The notes beneath the pieces were generated by a model. The model had not been told where the DNA came from, searched no databases, and saw only the letters and a program-made list of their open reading frames with translations. From Amycolatopsis japonica (GTDB lineage: Bacteria; Actinomycetota; Actinomycetes; Mycobacteriales; Pseudonocardiaceae), in NCBI RefSeq assembly GCF_000732925.1, contig NZ_CP008953.1:4588001-4652000 (forward strand): a DNA stretch of 64,000 nucleotides. Reading direction: 5' to 3'. The position numbers and the translations under genes are program-made. Positions 1 to 7,603 of the stretch are shown here, piece after piece. The stretch's first letter is position 1; each line of letters starts with the position of its first letter.

Positions 1-611
1 TCGCCGACGTCGCCCCGTCGACCGACGAGCTCATCTACGCCTGGCATCCCGACGGTTTCGCCATGCACTCGATGCGCTCGGCCACCGTCAGCAGGCTGTA
101 CCTGCAGGTGCCCAACGGCACCGACATCGGCGACTGGTCCGACGAGCGGATCTGGGAGGCACTCGCGACCCGGCTCGGCCACGGCCAGGACGGCTGGACG
201 CTCACGCCGGGACCGATCACCGACAAGAGTGTGCTGCCGATGCGCAGTTTCGTGCAGCAGCCCATGCGGCACGGCCGTCTCTTCCTCGCCGGCGACGCCG
301 CCCACATCGTGCCGCCCACCGGCGCCAAGGGGCTCAACCTCGCCGTCGCCGACGTCGCCCTCCTCGCCCCCGCGCTCGCCGCTTTGGTGCGGGACAAGGA
401 CTTCACCCTCGCCGACGCCTACTCCGACACCGCGCTGCGCCGGGTCTGGCGGTGTACGCATTTCTCGTGGTGGATGACGACGATGCTGCACCGTTCGGAC
501 GATCCATTCGACCGGCAGTTGCAGCTTTCGCAGCTGCAGTGGCTGGCACGGAGCGAAGCGGGCCGCGCCGGGCTCGCGGAGAACTACGCGGGACTGCCCA
601 TCGGATTCTGA
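1..611 (+). CDS. pobA: 4-hydroxybenzoate 3-monooxygenase, 3' fragment
   Basis: FAD- and NADPH-dependent hydroxylase that converts 4-hydroxybenzoate to protocatechuate in the cytoplasm. The window opens inside the gene, which reads in frame from base 3, so only about the last 200 of the usual ~390 residues are present. Roughly 100 residues in is the FAD-binding segment GDAAHIVPPTGAKGLN, the PobA version of the GD motif of class A flavoprotein hydroxylases, followed by the usual helical C-terminus and a normal stop. The product, protocatechuate, is also what the dehydroshikimate dehydratase downstream makes, so both feed the same ring-cleavage pathway. The rest of that pathway is not in the window and may lie to the left (inference). 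Confidence 0.93.
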   Translation, partial: ADVAPSTDELIYAWHPDGFAMHSMRSATVSRLYLQVPNGTDIGDWSDERIWEALATRLGHGQDGWTLTPGPITDKSVLPMRSFVQQPMRHGRLFLAGDAAHIVPPTGAKGLNLAVADVALLAPALAALVRDKDFTLADAYSDTALRRVWRCTHFSWWMTTMLHRSDDPFDRQLQLSQLQWLARSEAGRAGLAENYAGLPIGF

Positions 612-695
612 CCACACGAGGCGTTGCCACCGCATAGGATCGCCCCCGCGTGGCCGGACGTCCCGATCTCCGGCGGAGAGCTGTGGAAGGCAGGC

Positions 696-1181
696 ATGTC
701 ACCCTTAACGTTCGCGAGTATCGAGACCATCCCCCTGGTACTGCAACTCGCGGTCGGCCTACTCGGCCTGATCGTCTCGGTCAAGGGACGCGCCCGGGGA
801 GTCTCCGGTCTGATGGTGGCCGCTTTCGCGGTCATGCTCGTCACGACGGTGTTGGCCATCGTGTGGCAGTTCCTGTCGTTGAGCGTGTCGGACTGGGTCG
901 AGTCCGGCGGCCTGTCCGTCGACGGCATCCGCACGATCTACCTGGCGGTCGCCATCGTGTTCGACACCGCCTCACTGCTCTCCTGGCTGCTGGTCGCGAT
1001 CGCGGTCGTCAAGAGCGGCCGTCCTTCCCGGCAGCAGCAGGGCTTCGCGCCGCCTGCCAACTACCCGATGGCGCCCCAGCCGGGCTACCCGGTGGCGCAG
1101 CCGGGTTACGCCCCGCAGGCTCAGCCGCAGCCCAACCCTCAAGCGCAGCAGCCGCCGACAGAGCAGCAGCCGCCGAGCTGA
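696..1181 (+). CDS. small membrane protein with Pro/Gln-rich tail
   Basis: Unrecognised 161-residue protein. Three hydrophobic segments at about residues 10-30, 38-60 and 80-105 predict a membrane protein. The last 50 residues are low-complexity proline, glutamine, tyrosine and alanine with PGYPVAQPGY-type repeats, as in many actinobacterial membrane proteins of unknown role. The ATG at 696 is chosen because GGAAGG lies five bases upstream and the first membrane segment begins soon after; the frame is open further upstream to 624 without a better ribosome site. It lies 84 bases after pobA but has no obvious link to aromatic catabolism. Confidence 0.75.
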   Translation: MSPLTFASIETIPLVLQLAVGLLGLIVSVKGRARGVSGLMVAAFAVMLVTTVLAIVWQFLSLSVSDWVESGGLSVDGIRTIYLAVAIVFDTASLLSWLLVAIAVVKSGRPSRQQQGFAPPANYPMAPQPGYPVAQPGYAPQAQPQPNPQAQQPPTEQQPPS

Positions 1182-1219
1182 CGTTCACCCCGGTCACTCA
1201 CCCGCGCCGTCGATGCCAC

Positions 1220-1804
1220 TCACGACGTGACGTGAAGCCGCAACAGGTCGTCGACTCCCTCAAGGAAGGTTTCGCAGATCGGCGCGGAGTCGGTCAGACA
1301 GCCCGTGGCCATCGCGCCGTCCCGCAGCAGGACGAAGCGCCGGGCCGCGACCTCGGCCCGCGCGCTCCCCAAGTGGGCCAGCACGCCGGTGATCACGCCC
1401 GCGAACCAGTGCCGATGGGCGAGGACGGCTTTGTGCACGGGATGGGCCGGGTCCGGATACTCCGACGCGGCGTTGAGGAAGGCGCAGCCGCGGAAGCCGG
1501 GTGACCGGATGCCCTCCGTGATGTCGGCGGCGATCGCCCGCAGCGTGTCCGGCGCCGCCGCCCCCCGGGCGACGATGGCCTCGATCTGCCCACGGATCGC
1601 CTGGTCGGCTTCCTGCAGGTAGTAGACGATCAGATCGTCCTTGCCCGGGAAATGCCGGTACAGGGTCGCGCGGGTCACCTTCGCTTCGGCCACGATCCGG
1701 TCGATGCCCACGGAGTGGATGCCCTCCGCGTAGAAGAGCCTGGTCGCCGTGGTGAGCAGCCTTGTGCGCGCTTCGGACGCTTGACCTTTAACCATTACGG
1801 TCAT
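1220..1804 (-). CDS. TetR/AcrR-family transcriptional regulator
   Basis: One-component regulator of about 194 residues. The N-terminal helix-turn-helix reads FYAEGIHSVGIDRIVAEAKV then TRATLYRHFPGKDDL, a textbook TetR DNA-binding domain, and the rest is the helical ligand and dimer domain. It is divergent from the membrane protein at 1900, and the gap holds a perfect 14-bp inverted repeat, so it probably represses itself and that neighbour. The start could be either of two near methionines (residues 1 or 4). It closely resembles the TetR at 52433, which keeps almost the same recognition helix region. The ligand is unknown. Confidence 0.9.
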   Translation of the reverse strand: MTVMVKGQASEARTRLLTTATRLFYAEGIHSVGIDRIVAEAKVTRATLYRHFPGKDDLIVYYLQEADQAIRGQIEAIVARGAAAPDTLRAIAADITEGIRSPGFRGCAFLNAASEYPDPAHPVHKAVLAHRHWFAGVITGVLAHLGSARAEVAARRFVLLRDGAMATGCLTDSAPICETFLEGVDDLLRLHVTS

Positions 1805-1814
1805 CTTACGGGAT

Positions 1815-1876
1815 AGAACGTTCGGTCTTGACCGCGCCGTACATCACTGCCAGAGTCGCGGTAGACCGAACGTTCT
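1815..1876. promoter_or_regulatory. TetR operator candidate, 14-bp inverted repeat
   Basis: AGAACGTTCGGTCT at 1815-1828 is repeated exactly as its reverse complement, AGACCGAACGTTCT, at 1863-1876. Each arm contains the palindromic core GAACGTTC. The pair lies between the divergent TetR gene and the membrane-protein gene, and the second arm is 24 bases before the GTG start of the latter. Binding by the neighbouring TetR protein is inference. Confidence 0.65.
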
Positions 1877-1899
1877 CCTCACCTCATCTAGGAGCTCCT

Positions 1900-2409
1900 G
1901 TGAGCAGCCAAACCGCCAGCCTCCGGCGCTTGTACTTCGTTCGTTTCGGCTTCGCCCTCGTGTGGGCGGGCCTGCTGTTCACGAGTGCGTCGAAGCTCGG
2001 GCCGGTCAGCGTCGCACTGCTCGTGCTGTACCCGCTGTTCGACGTCGCCGCCGCCGTCATCGACCTTCGCTCGTCAAAGGACGCGCCGGGGCTGTATGTG
2101 AACATCGCGATCAGCGCGCTCGCCGGGATCGGTCTCGCGTTCGCCGCCGCGTCCGGTATCCCGGCGGTGCTGCGCGTCTGGGGTGCCTGGGCGATCGTGT
2201 CGGGCCTCGTCCAGCTCGCCGTCGGCCTCGGCCGCCGCAAACTGGGCGGCCAATGGGCGATGATCGCCAGCGGCGCCATCTCCACCCTCGCCGGCACCGC
2301 CTTCGTCCTGCAAGCCGCGCAGCCGGACGCCTCACTGGTCAATCTGGCCGGATACGCCGTACTCGGCGGGATCTTCTTCCTCGTCTCGGCGATCCGCCTC
2401 GGCCGCTGA
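1900..2409 (+). CDS. multi-pass membrane protein, DUF308/HdeD-like
   Basis: 169-residue protein made almost entirely of hydrophobic segments, about six, separated by short loops. Layout and length resemble DUF308/HdeD-type membrane proteins of actinobacteria, whose function is unclear. GTG at 1900 is preferred over an in-frame ATG at 1828 because GGAG lies six bases before it and the longer version would run through the operator. It is divergent from, and probably controlled by, the TetR regulator at 1220. Its last 78 bases overlap the 3' end of the convergent P450 gene. Confidence 0.78.
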   Translation: MSSQTASLRRLYFVRFGFALVWAGLLFTSASKLGPVSVALLVLYPLFDVAAAVIDLRSSKDAPGLYVNIAISALAGIGLAFAAASGIPAVLRVWGAWAIVSGLVQLAVGLGRRKLGGQWAMIASGAISTLAGTAFVLQAAQPDASLVNLAGYAVLGGIFFLVSAIRLGR

Positions 2410-3480
2410 CGCCAGAGAGACCTCCAGGACGTCGATGCCGACCGGGGTGCGACGGGTGTCCAGGTCCGTGATCGACCAGGAACGGTCCAGCAGGGCCGCG
2501 AGGGCGATCCGGACCTCCATCCTGGCGAGATGGGCACCCAGGCAGAAGTGGACGCCGTGGCCGAAGGACAGGTGAGGGTTGGGCATCCGGCCCGGGTCGA
2601 AGGTATGCGGGTCCGCGAAGACCGCGGGATCACGGTTCGCCGCCGAGATCATCGCGACGACCCTCTGGCCCGGACGGAGTTCCCGGCCGCCGAGGACGGT
2701 CGGCCGGGTGACGAACCGGTCCGTCCCGCCCGTGGGCGGCAGGTAGCGCAGGACCTCCTCGACGGCGGGCCGCAGGTCGGCGGGCTTCGGCCGGGACGCG
2801 AGGCAAAGAACGGCGTTCACGAGCAGGGTCTTGGTCGTTTCGTGGCCGTTGATCAGCAGCAACGCGCAGAAATCGATCAGCTCGTCCTCGGTGAGATCCG
2901 ACGCCAGGAGGGTCGCGATGATGCCGGTCGGGCGCGCGAACTCTTCGCGGAAGTAGTCCCCCAGTTCGGAGATCGCCTCGTGGAAGGCGGCCTGACGCGA
3001 CTCGTCCGCGGTGAAAGTGCCGAAGAACGACGTGATCGCCTCGGTCCAGCGGACGAAATCCGGCCACCGCGACGGTCGTACGCCGAGCAGGCCCGCGATC
3101 GTGTGCACCGACAACGGGTAGGCCAGCTCCCCGACCAGGTCGAAATCCGCCCCGGCCGAGGCGAGCAGCGCGTCGACCCGCGCCGTGATCCCCGGTTCCA
3201 GTGACGCCACGGCCCGGGGCGTGAAGACCTGGCTGACGATCCGGCGCAGCGCGTGATGGCGGGGCGGATCCATCGCCTGAAGGCCGCGCACCAACGGATT
3301 CGAGCCGTGCGGGACCGGCCCGACGCTGTGGCGCAGCTCGTCGGACGAGAACACCGTGTGGTCGGTGAGCACTCTGTCCACTTCGGAATACCGGGTCACC
3401 ACCCAGGCGCCGAACGACTCGGCGTACCGCACCGGACCCACTTCTTGGGCGTGGAAAGCGAAGATCTCCTCGACGGACAT
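2332..3480 (-). CDS. cytochrome P450
   Basis: Soluble bacterial class I cytochrome P450 of about 382 residues. It shows the I-helix oxygen-activation segment INGHETT, the K-helix ExxR in EEVLRY, and the haem loop FGHGVHFCLG with the ligating cysteine. Electron partners (ferredoxin, reductase) are not adjacent. ATG 3480 is chosen: it has GGGGGT just upstream and lies 14 bases after the AraC gene stop, so it is the last gene of the shikimate operon. The substrate is unknown; a small aromatic acid would fit the context (inference). The last ~22 residues are Asp/Glu/Arg-rich, antisense to the convergent membrane-protein gene, and may not be part of the P450 fold. Confidence 0.93.
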   Translation of the reverse strand: MSVEEIFAFHAQEVGPVRYAESFGAWVVTRYSEVDRVLTDHTVFSSDELRHSVGPVPHGSNPLVRGLQAMDPPRHHALRRIVSQVFTPRAVASLEPGITARVDALLASAGADFDLVGELAYPLSVHTIAGLLGVRPSRWPDFVRWTEAITSFFGTFTADESRQAAFHEAISELGDYFREEFARPTGIIATLLASDLTEDELIDFCALLLINGHETTKTLLVNAVLCLASRPKPADLRPAVEEVLRYLPPTGGTDRFVTRPTVLGGRELRPGQRVVAMISAANRDPAVFADPHTFDPGRMPNPHLSFGHGVHFCLGAHLARMEVRIALAALLDRSWSITDLDTRRTPVGIDVLEVSLASAAEADRRDEEEDPAEYGVSGQIDQ

Positions 3481-3494
3481 ACCCCCAGAGGGTG

Positions 3495-4184
3495 CTATCC
3501 GTCCGCTGACGCCGCTTGGAAGAAACGGACACACGACGACCCGACCGCGCGCCGGAACTCCGCGAGCATATGCGGCTGGTCGTAGAACCCGCTGCGGACG
3601 GCGATCTCCGCCCAGTCCGGCGCCGGAGACGACCGCGCCAGCGCCATCGCGCGGTGCAACCGCACCACCCGTGCGTACGCCTTGGGGCTCAGCCCCACGG
3701 CCACCGAAAACCGTCGCCGCAGCTGTCGCTCGGACAGCCCGGCCGCGGCCGCGTGATCGGACACCGGCGCCCCGGGCGTCTCGCGTACGGCCTGGAGCAT
3801 CTGAGCGACCGCCGGGTCAGCCGGGCGGGCCGGTGCCCGCAAGGCCCGGAACGCGGCGACGAGACCGGAACCGGGGAGCGGCATCCCGGCCAAGGGCACC
3901 TCGTCCGCGGCGATCCCCAGCACCGAGGCACACGTCCCCGGCCGCAACCGCAAGCCCGTCAACGGCTCGGCCAGCTTCCCGGTCCTGGCTTCCGTTTCCG
4001 GGCCGGTCAACCACAGGGAACCGTCCGCGAACACCAACAGGTCCACATACGGCTGCGGCAGCGCGGGCGGCAGTTCCCCGCTGCGCCGCCACATCCGGCC
4101 GACGCGGTCGGCCAGGTCGGCGGGCGGGGCGAAATCGCTGGTCACCACCTCATTCAACACCGGCCAGACTGAGCCGCCGCTCAC
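3495..4184 (-). CDS. AraC-family transcriptional regulator
   Basis: Regulator of about 229 residues. The first ~120 residues form a small sensor region resembling DUF6597-type domains. From about residue 140 a double helix-turn-helix of AraC type follows, with AAAAGLSERQLRRRF and the second-helix signature SGFYDQPHMLAEFRR. It overlaps the end of qsuB by 35 bases and ends 14 bases before the P450, so it is embedded in the operon. The first ~10 residues may be over-predicted; GTG codons slightly downstream are alternatives. It may control the P450 or the operon; the effector is unknown. Confidence 0.85.
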   Translation of the reverse strand: MSGGSVWPVLNEVVTSDFAPPADLADRVGRMWRRSGELPPALPQPYVDLLVFADGSLWLTGPETEARTGKLAEPLTGLRLRPGTCASVLGIAADEVPLAGMPLPGSGLVAAFRALRAPARPADPAVAQMLQAVRETPGAPVSDHAAAAGLSERQLRRRFSVAVGLSPKAYARVVRLHRAMALARSSPAPDWAEIAVRSGFYDQPHMLAEFRRAVGSSCVRFFQAASADG

Positions 4185-5919
4185 GATGGGCGGTCATGTA
4201 CACCGGCGTGTTGACGACCCCGTAGCCGCGGTAGCCGCCGATCCGTTGCACCACCTCGAAAAAGACCCGGGAGCCGACCAGTTCGGTGCAGAAGTGCAGG
4301 AATTCGCCGTCCTCGTCACGGTCGTACAGCACCGAGTTCTCCCGCAGCCGCGCGGCGAAGGGCAGATCGAACCGCGCTTCGAGGTCGTCGTAGTAGTTCC
4401 CGGGGATCTCCAGCAGCGGCGCACCGGCCTCCCGCAGGGCACGCGCGACCGCAAGAGCGTCATCGCAAGTGAGCGCGACGTGTTGCGGCGACGGCACTCC
4501 CGGCGCCCACTCCCCTCGCCTCACCAAGGCGCTGTCGAGCGTCAAGCGGACGTCCCGATCGCCGACCGCCCGGCTGCGCACGAGCCCGAACGGAGCCGCG
4601 AACTCGGACACCGGGTCGGGCCGCAAGCCCAGCACCGAACGATAGAACAGCGTCGCCTCGTCGAAATGGTCGAAAGGCTGGGTCAAGGCGACGTGGTCGA
4701 TGCCGGTGATCCCCGCCCCGGACTGCACCGCCCTGGTCGGAACGAAGTCCTGAAGCCATCCATCGCCGCCGCAGAAGAAGATCTCGGTGCCGTCCGGCGC
4801 GGCGACGGCGGACAGATCCGCCTCGCCGGGGCCGTGCTCGCGGGGCAGCACGGGAGCGAGCAAGGACTCCGCGCGCCGCGCCGATCCGGCCGGATTCGCG
4901 CTGATCAGGCCGAGTGCGCTGATCGTGCCGTCCTCGGCGGCTTCGTTCACCAGCAACCGCGCCGATCCCTGTTGCCACAGCTGAACCGGCTTCGAGCGAT
5001 GCGTTCCGACGTGGGCGAAGCCGAGGTCTGCGAGCACCGTTCCCGGCACGGCGAGTTCCGCGAAGGCGTGGCCGTCCAGCCGAGGAGCCTCGGGAAGCTC
5101 AAGAACGCCGACGGATTCACGCAAGGCCACCAGCGATCGCATGGCGTCGACCGCCGCGGGCCGCGGGTCCGCCTGCCGGAAGACGTCGTTGAAGACCTCC
5201 AGTGAAAGCGGCCCTAGATAACCGGCCGCCACCACGTGCCCGGTGAACGCGGTCAGATCGAACGCGCCCTGCCCCGGGAAGAGCCGGTGATGCCTGCTCC
5301 AGTGCAGCACGTCCATGTCCAGCAATGGCGCGTCGGCCAGTTGCAGGAAGAAGATCTTCTCCCCCGGGATCGTCCGGATCGCGCGGGGATCGCTGCGCCG
5401 CGACAGGATGTGGAAGCTGTCGAGACACACTCCCAAGGCCGGGTGATCGGCCCGCCGCACGATGCGCCACGCGTGCTCGTAGGTGTTCACGAACCGGCCC
5501 CACGCGAGTGCTTCGTAGGCGACACGGATCCCGCGTTCCCCCGCCAGTTCGGCCAGTTCCCGAAGCTGCGCGGCGGCGAGCTCGTCGTCGTCGACGGCGT
5601 CCGGCGAGACCGACGAGCAGACCAGGACGGTGTCCGCCCCGAGTTCGGCCATGAGGTCGAACTTCCGTCGCGCCCGGCGGAGGTTCGCCCGGAGCAGGTC
5701 CGGCGGCACCGCCTCGAAATCGCGGAACGGCTGGTAGAGGTCGATCGTCAGCCCGAGATCCGCGCAGAGCCGCCGGATCTCCGACGGCGACCTCCTCGAC
5801 GCGATCAGGTCGTTCTCGAAGATCTCGACACCGTGGAAACCCGCCGCGGCGGCCGCGGCGAGTTTGTCCTCGAGCGTGCCGGAAAGGCAGACGGTCGCGA
5901 TGGCGGTGTCACCGGGCAT
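4150..5919 (-). CDS. qsuB: bifunctional 3-dehydroshikimate dehydratase / HPPD-like protein
   Basis: Converts 3-dehydroshikimate to protocatechuate, joining quinate/shikimate use to the beta-ketoadipate pathway. About 589 residues. Residues 1-270 are a TIM-barrel sugar-isomerase-like dehydratase whose metal ligands can be seen in VAYEALAW, CLDSFH, FFLQLADAP and LSLEVFND. Residues ~290-589 are a two-repeat vicinal-oxygen-chelate domain like 4-hydroxyphenylpyruvate dioxygenase, with metal ligands in HVALTQP, HVALTCDD and FFEVVQR. This fusion is the QsuB architecture of Corynebacterium. ATG 5919 is chosen because GGAAGG lies upstream and it overlaps the dehydrogenase by only 11 bases; the frame stays open much further upstream but that part is antisense-like. 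Confidence 0.93.
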   Translation of the reverse strand: MPGDTAIATVCLSGTLEDKLAAAAAAGFHGVEIFENDLIASRRSPSEIRRLCADLGLTIDLYQPFRDFEAVPPDLLRANLRRARRKFDLMAELGADTVLVCSSVSPDAVDDDELAAAQLRELAELAGERGIRVAYEALAWGRFVNTYEHAWRIVRRADHPALGVCLDSFHILSRRSDPRAIRTIPGEKIFFLQLADAPLLDMDVLHWSRHHRLFPGQGAFDLTAFTGHVVAAGYLGPLSLEVFNDVFRQADPRPAAVDAMRSLVALRESVGVLELPEAPRLDGHAFAELAVPGTVLADLGFAHVGTHRSKPVQLWQQGSARLLVNEAAEDGTISALGLISANPAGSARRAESLLAPVLPREHGPGEADLSAVAAPDGTEIFFCGGDGWLQDFVPTRAVQSGAGITGIDHVALTQPFDHFDEATLFYRSVLGLRPDPVSEFAAPFGLVRSRAVGDRDVRLTLDSALVRRGEWAPGVPSPQHVALTCDDALAVARALREAGAPLLEIPGNYYDDLEARFDLPFAARLRENSVLYDRDEDGEFLHFCTELVGSRVFFEVVQRIGGYRGYGVVNTPVYMTAHRERRLSLAGVE

Positions 5920-6757
5920 GGGCGGGTTTTCCTTCCAGTGCTTCGAAATGCCGGAGCATCCGGTCGGCGTCCGGCTCCGCGCCGGTGAACAGGCGGAACG
6001 AGTCCGCCGCCTGGAACACCACCATCCCGCCGCCGTGCAGCGTCCGGCAGCCCCGTTCGCGCGCCTGCTTGAGCAGCGTGGTCTCCAGCGGCCGGTACAC
6101 GATGTCGGCCACCCACATCCCCTCGCGCAGCGACTCGGCGGGAACCGGCGAGCCCGGGTACGCGGCCATCCCGGTCGGCGTGGCGTGGACGAGGCCGTCG
6201 GCACCCCGGACGTCGTCGAGGGAACCGGAAAGGGCCCTGTCGTCACCGAAACGCCGTCGCAGCGCGGAGACCAGCGTTCCGGCCCGCGTGGCGTCGACGT
6301 CGTGCACGATCAGCCGTCCGGTTCCCAGGGAGAGCAGTGCATGCGCCACCGCCGCGCCCGCCCCGCCCGCGCCGAGGAGGACGACGGTGTCCATGTCGGC
6401 GTCCGGCAGCCCTCGGGTGAGGTTGCGGGCGAAACCGGTCGCGTCCGTGTTGTGCCCGGTCGCGAGCCCTTCGCGGAACACCACCGTGTTCACCGCGCCG
6501 AGTGCCGCGGCGTCGGGCGCCACGTCGTCGAGATACGGCAACACCTGTTGTTTCACCGGATGCGTGATGTTGAGACCGTCGAAGCCCGCGGTCCGGGCCG
6601 CTGCCAGCACCTCACCGATCGGGAGCCTCAGCACGTCGAGGTCGAGGCGCCGGTAGAGATAGCGCAACCCGAGTTCGTCGGCTTCCCGTTCGTGCAGCGC
6701 CGGGCTCAGCGACGGCCCGATACCGGTGCCGACCAGGCCGATGAGGTAGCCGCTCAC
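5909..6757 (-). CDS. shikimate/quinate dehydrogenase (AroE/QsuD family)
   Basis: NAD(P)-dependent dehydrogenase of about 282 residues interconverting shikimate or quinate with the 3-dehydro acids. The substrate-binding part has GIGPSLSPALHE and NITHPVK with the catalytic lysine; the Rossmann part has the dinucleotide loop GAGGAGAAVAHAL. Being first gene of an operon with the dehydroshikimate dehydratase, and beside a shikimate-type transporter, it is likely the catabolic enzyme rather than the biosynthetic AroE (inference). GGAGG sits six bases before the GTG at 6757; a TTG three bases earlier is also possible. Transcription probably starts in the operator region shared with the divergent TetR gene. 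Confidence 0.9.
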   Translation of the reverse strand: MSGYLIGLVGTGIGPSLSPALHEREADELGLRYLYRRLDLDVLRLPIGEVLAAARTAGFDGLNITHPVKQQVLPYLDDVAPDAAALGAVNTVVFREGLATGHNTDATGFARNLTRGLPDADMDTVVLLGAGGAGAAVAHALLSLGTGRLIVHDVDATRAGTLVSALRRRFGDDRALSGSLDDVRGADGLVHATPTGMAAYPGSPVPAESLREGMWVADIVYRPLETTLLKQARERGCRTLHGGGMVVFQAADSFRLFTGAEPDADRMLRHFEALEGKPAHAR

Positions 6758-6771
6758 CAAGATCCTCCGTT

Positions 6772-6798
6772 AATGTACGAACTAGTGAGTTCACTGTA
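6772..6798. promoter_or_regulatory. candidate operator of the shikimate-operon TetR regulator (site 1)
   Basis: AATGTACGAACTAGTGAGTT and the following bases lie between the dehydrogenase and the divergent TetR gene. The centre is the inverted repeat GAACT-AGTG-AGTTC (6779-6792). Nearly the same sequence occurs in reverse orientation before the transporter at 7604, matching at about 20 of the first 22 positions. Confidence 0.7.
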
Positions 6799-6869
6799 GC
6801 GCGGACCGGTCGGCACGAGAAGGGCTGCGCTAGAGTGAGGCCTTCCACCAGCGGTTCGGAGGGAGTCAG

Positions 6870-7511
6870 GTGGCCGCACCGTCGTCCGAGGTCGAGCGCC
6901 AGCGCGACAAGGAACGCACCCGCGCCGAAATCCTCGCGGTGGCCACCAGGGAGTTCGCCGACAAGGGCTACGCCGGCGCGAGAGTGGACGAGATCGCCGC
7001 CCGCACGAGCACCACGAAGCGGATGATCTACTACTACTTCGGCGGCAAGGAGCAGCTCTACGTCGCCGCGCTCGAGCGGGCGTACGCGACCATCCGCGCG
7101 CTCGAACAGGATCTGGACGTCGACCACCTCGAACCCGAGGACGCGATCCGCCAGCTCGCCGAGCTCACCTTCGACCACCACGAGGCGAACCCGGACTTCA
7201 TCCGCCTCGTGAGCATCGAGAACATCCACCACGGCGAGCACATCGCGCGCTCGGAAGCCTTGTCCGGCATGGCGAACCCGGCCCTCGACGTGCTCTCCCG
7301 CATCCTCGACCGCGGCCGCGAGGCCGGCCGGTTCCGCGAGGACGTTGACGCGCTCGACGTGCACATGGTGATCAGCTCGTTCTGCGTGTTCCGCCTCGCG
7401 AACCGGCACACCTTCTCCGCGATCTTCGGGCGGGACATGCTCGACCCGGCCCGCCGCGCCCACTATCGCCTGATGCTGGGCGACCTGGTGATCGAGTACC
7501 TGACCGCCTGA
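6870..7511 (+). CDS. TetR-family regulator of the shikimate/quinate genes
   Basis: 213-residue TetR protein. The DNA-binding domain near residues 15-60 reads REFADKGYAGARVDEIAART followed by STTKRMIYYYFGGKEQLY; the C-terminal part matches the TetR_C domain common in regulators of aromatic and hydroaromatic catabolism. GTG 6870 follows GGAGGGAG. It sits between the catabolic operon (divergent) and the transporter (same strand), and both promoters carry the same near-palindromic site, so it is the likely local repressor, released by a shikimate-pathway acid (inference by analogy with QsuR-type control; QsuR of Corynebacterium itself is of a different family). Confidence 0.88.
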   Translation: MAAPSSEVERQRDKERTRAEILAVATREFADKGYAGARVDEIAARTSTTKRMIYYYFGGKEQLYVAALERAYATIRALEQDLDVDHLEPEDAIRQLAELTFDHHEANPDFIRLVSIENIHHGEHIARSEALSGMANPALDVLSRILDRGREAGRFREDVDALDVHMVISSFCVFRLANRHTFSAIFGRDMLDPARRAHYRLMLGDLVIEYLTA

Positions 7512-7550
7512 AATCCCGGCTCTTGACAACCGGGGCACCGTCTCGCAGGC

Positions 7551-7576
7551 TGTATTAACTAACTAGATCGTACATT
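7551..7576. promoter_or_regulatory. candidate operator of the shikimate-operon TetR regulator (site 2)
   Basis: On the minus strand this reads AATGTACGATCTAGTTAGTT, matching the site at 6772-6798 (AATGTACGAACTAGTGAGTT) at 18 of 20 bases. It lies 28 bases before the GTG of the MFS transporter, where a repressor would block transcription. Confidence 0.65.
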
Positions 7577-7603
7577 GCTGATTTCGCCCCTTGGAGCGTC
7601 GAC

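Noticed and set aside
5920..6246. 109-codon N-terminal extension of qsuB
   Set aside because: The extension is antisense-like, Arg/Pro/Ser-rich, overlaps the dehydrogenase in another frame, and ATG 5919 has a good ribosome site and matches the family start.
7523..7558. TTGACA as -35 box with TATTAA as -10 for the transporter
   Set aside because: The spacer would be 24 bases, too long for a normal promoter, so only the operator is reported.
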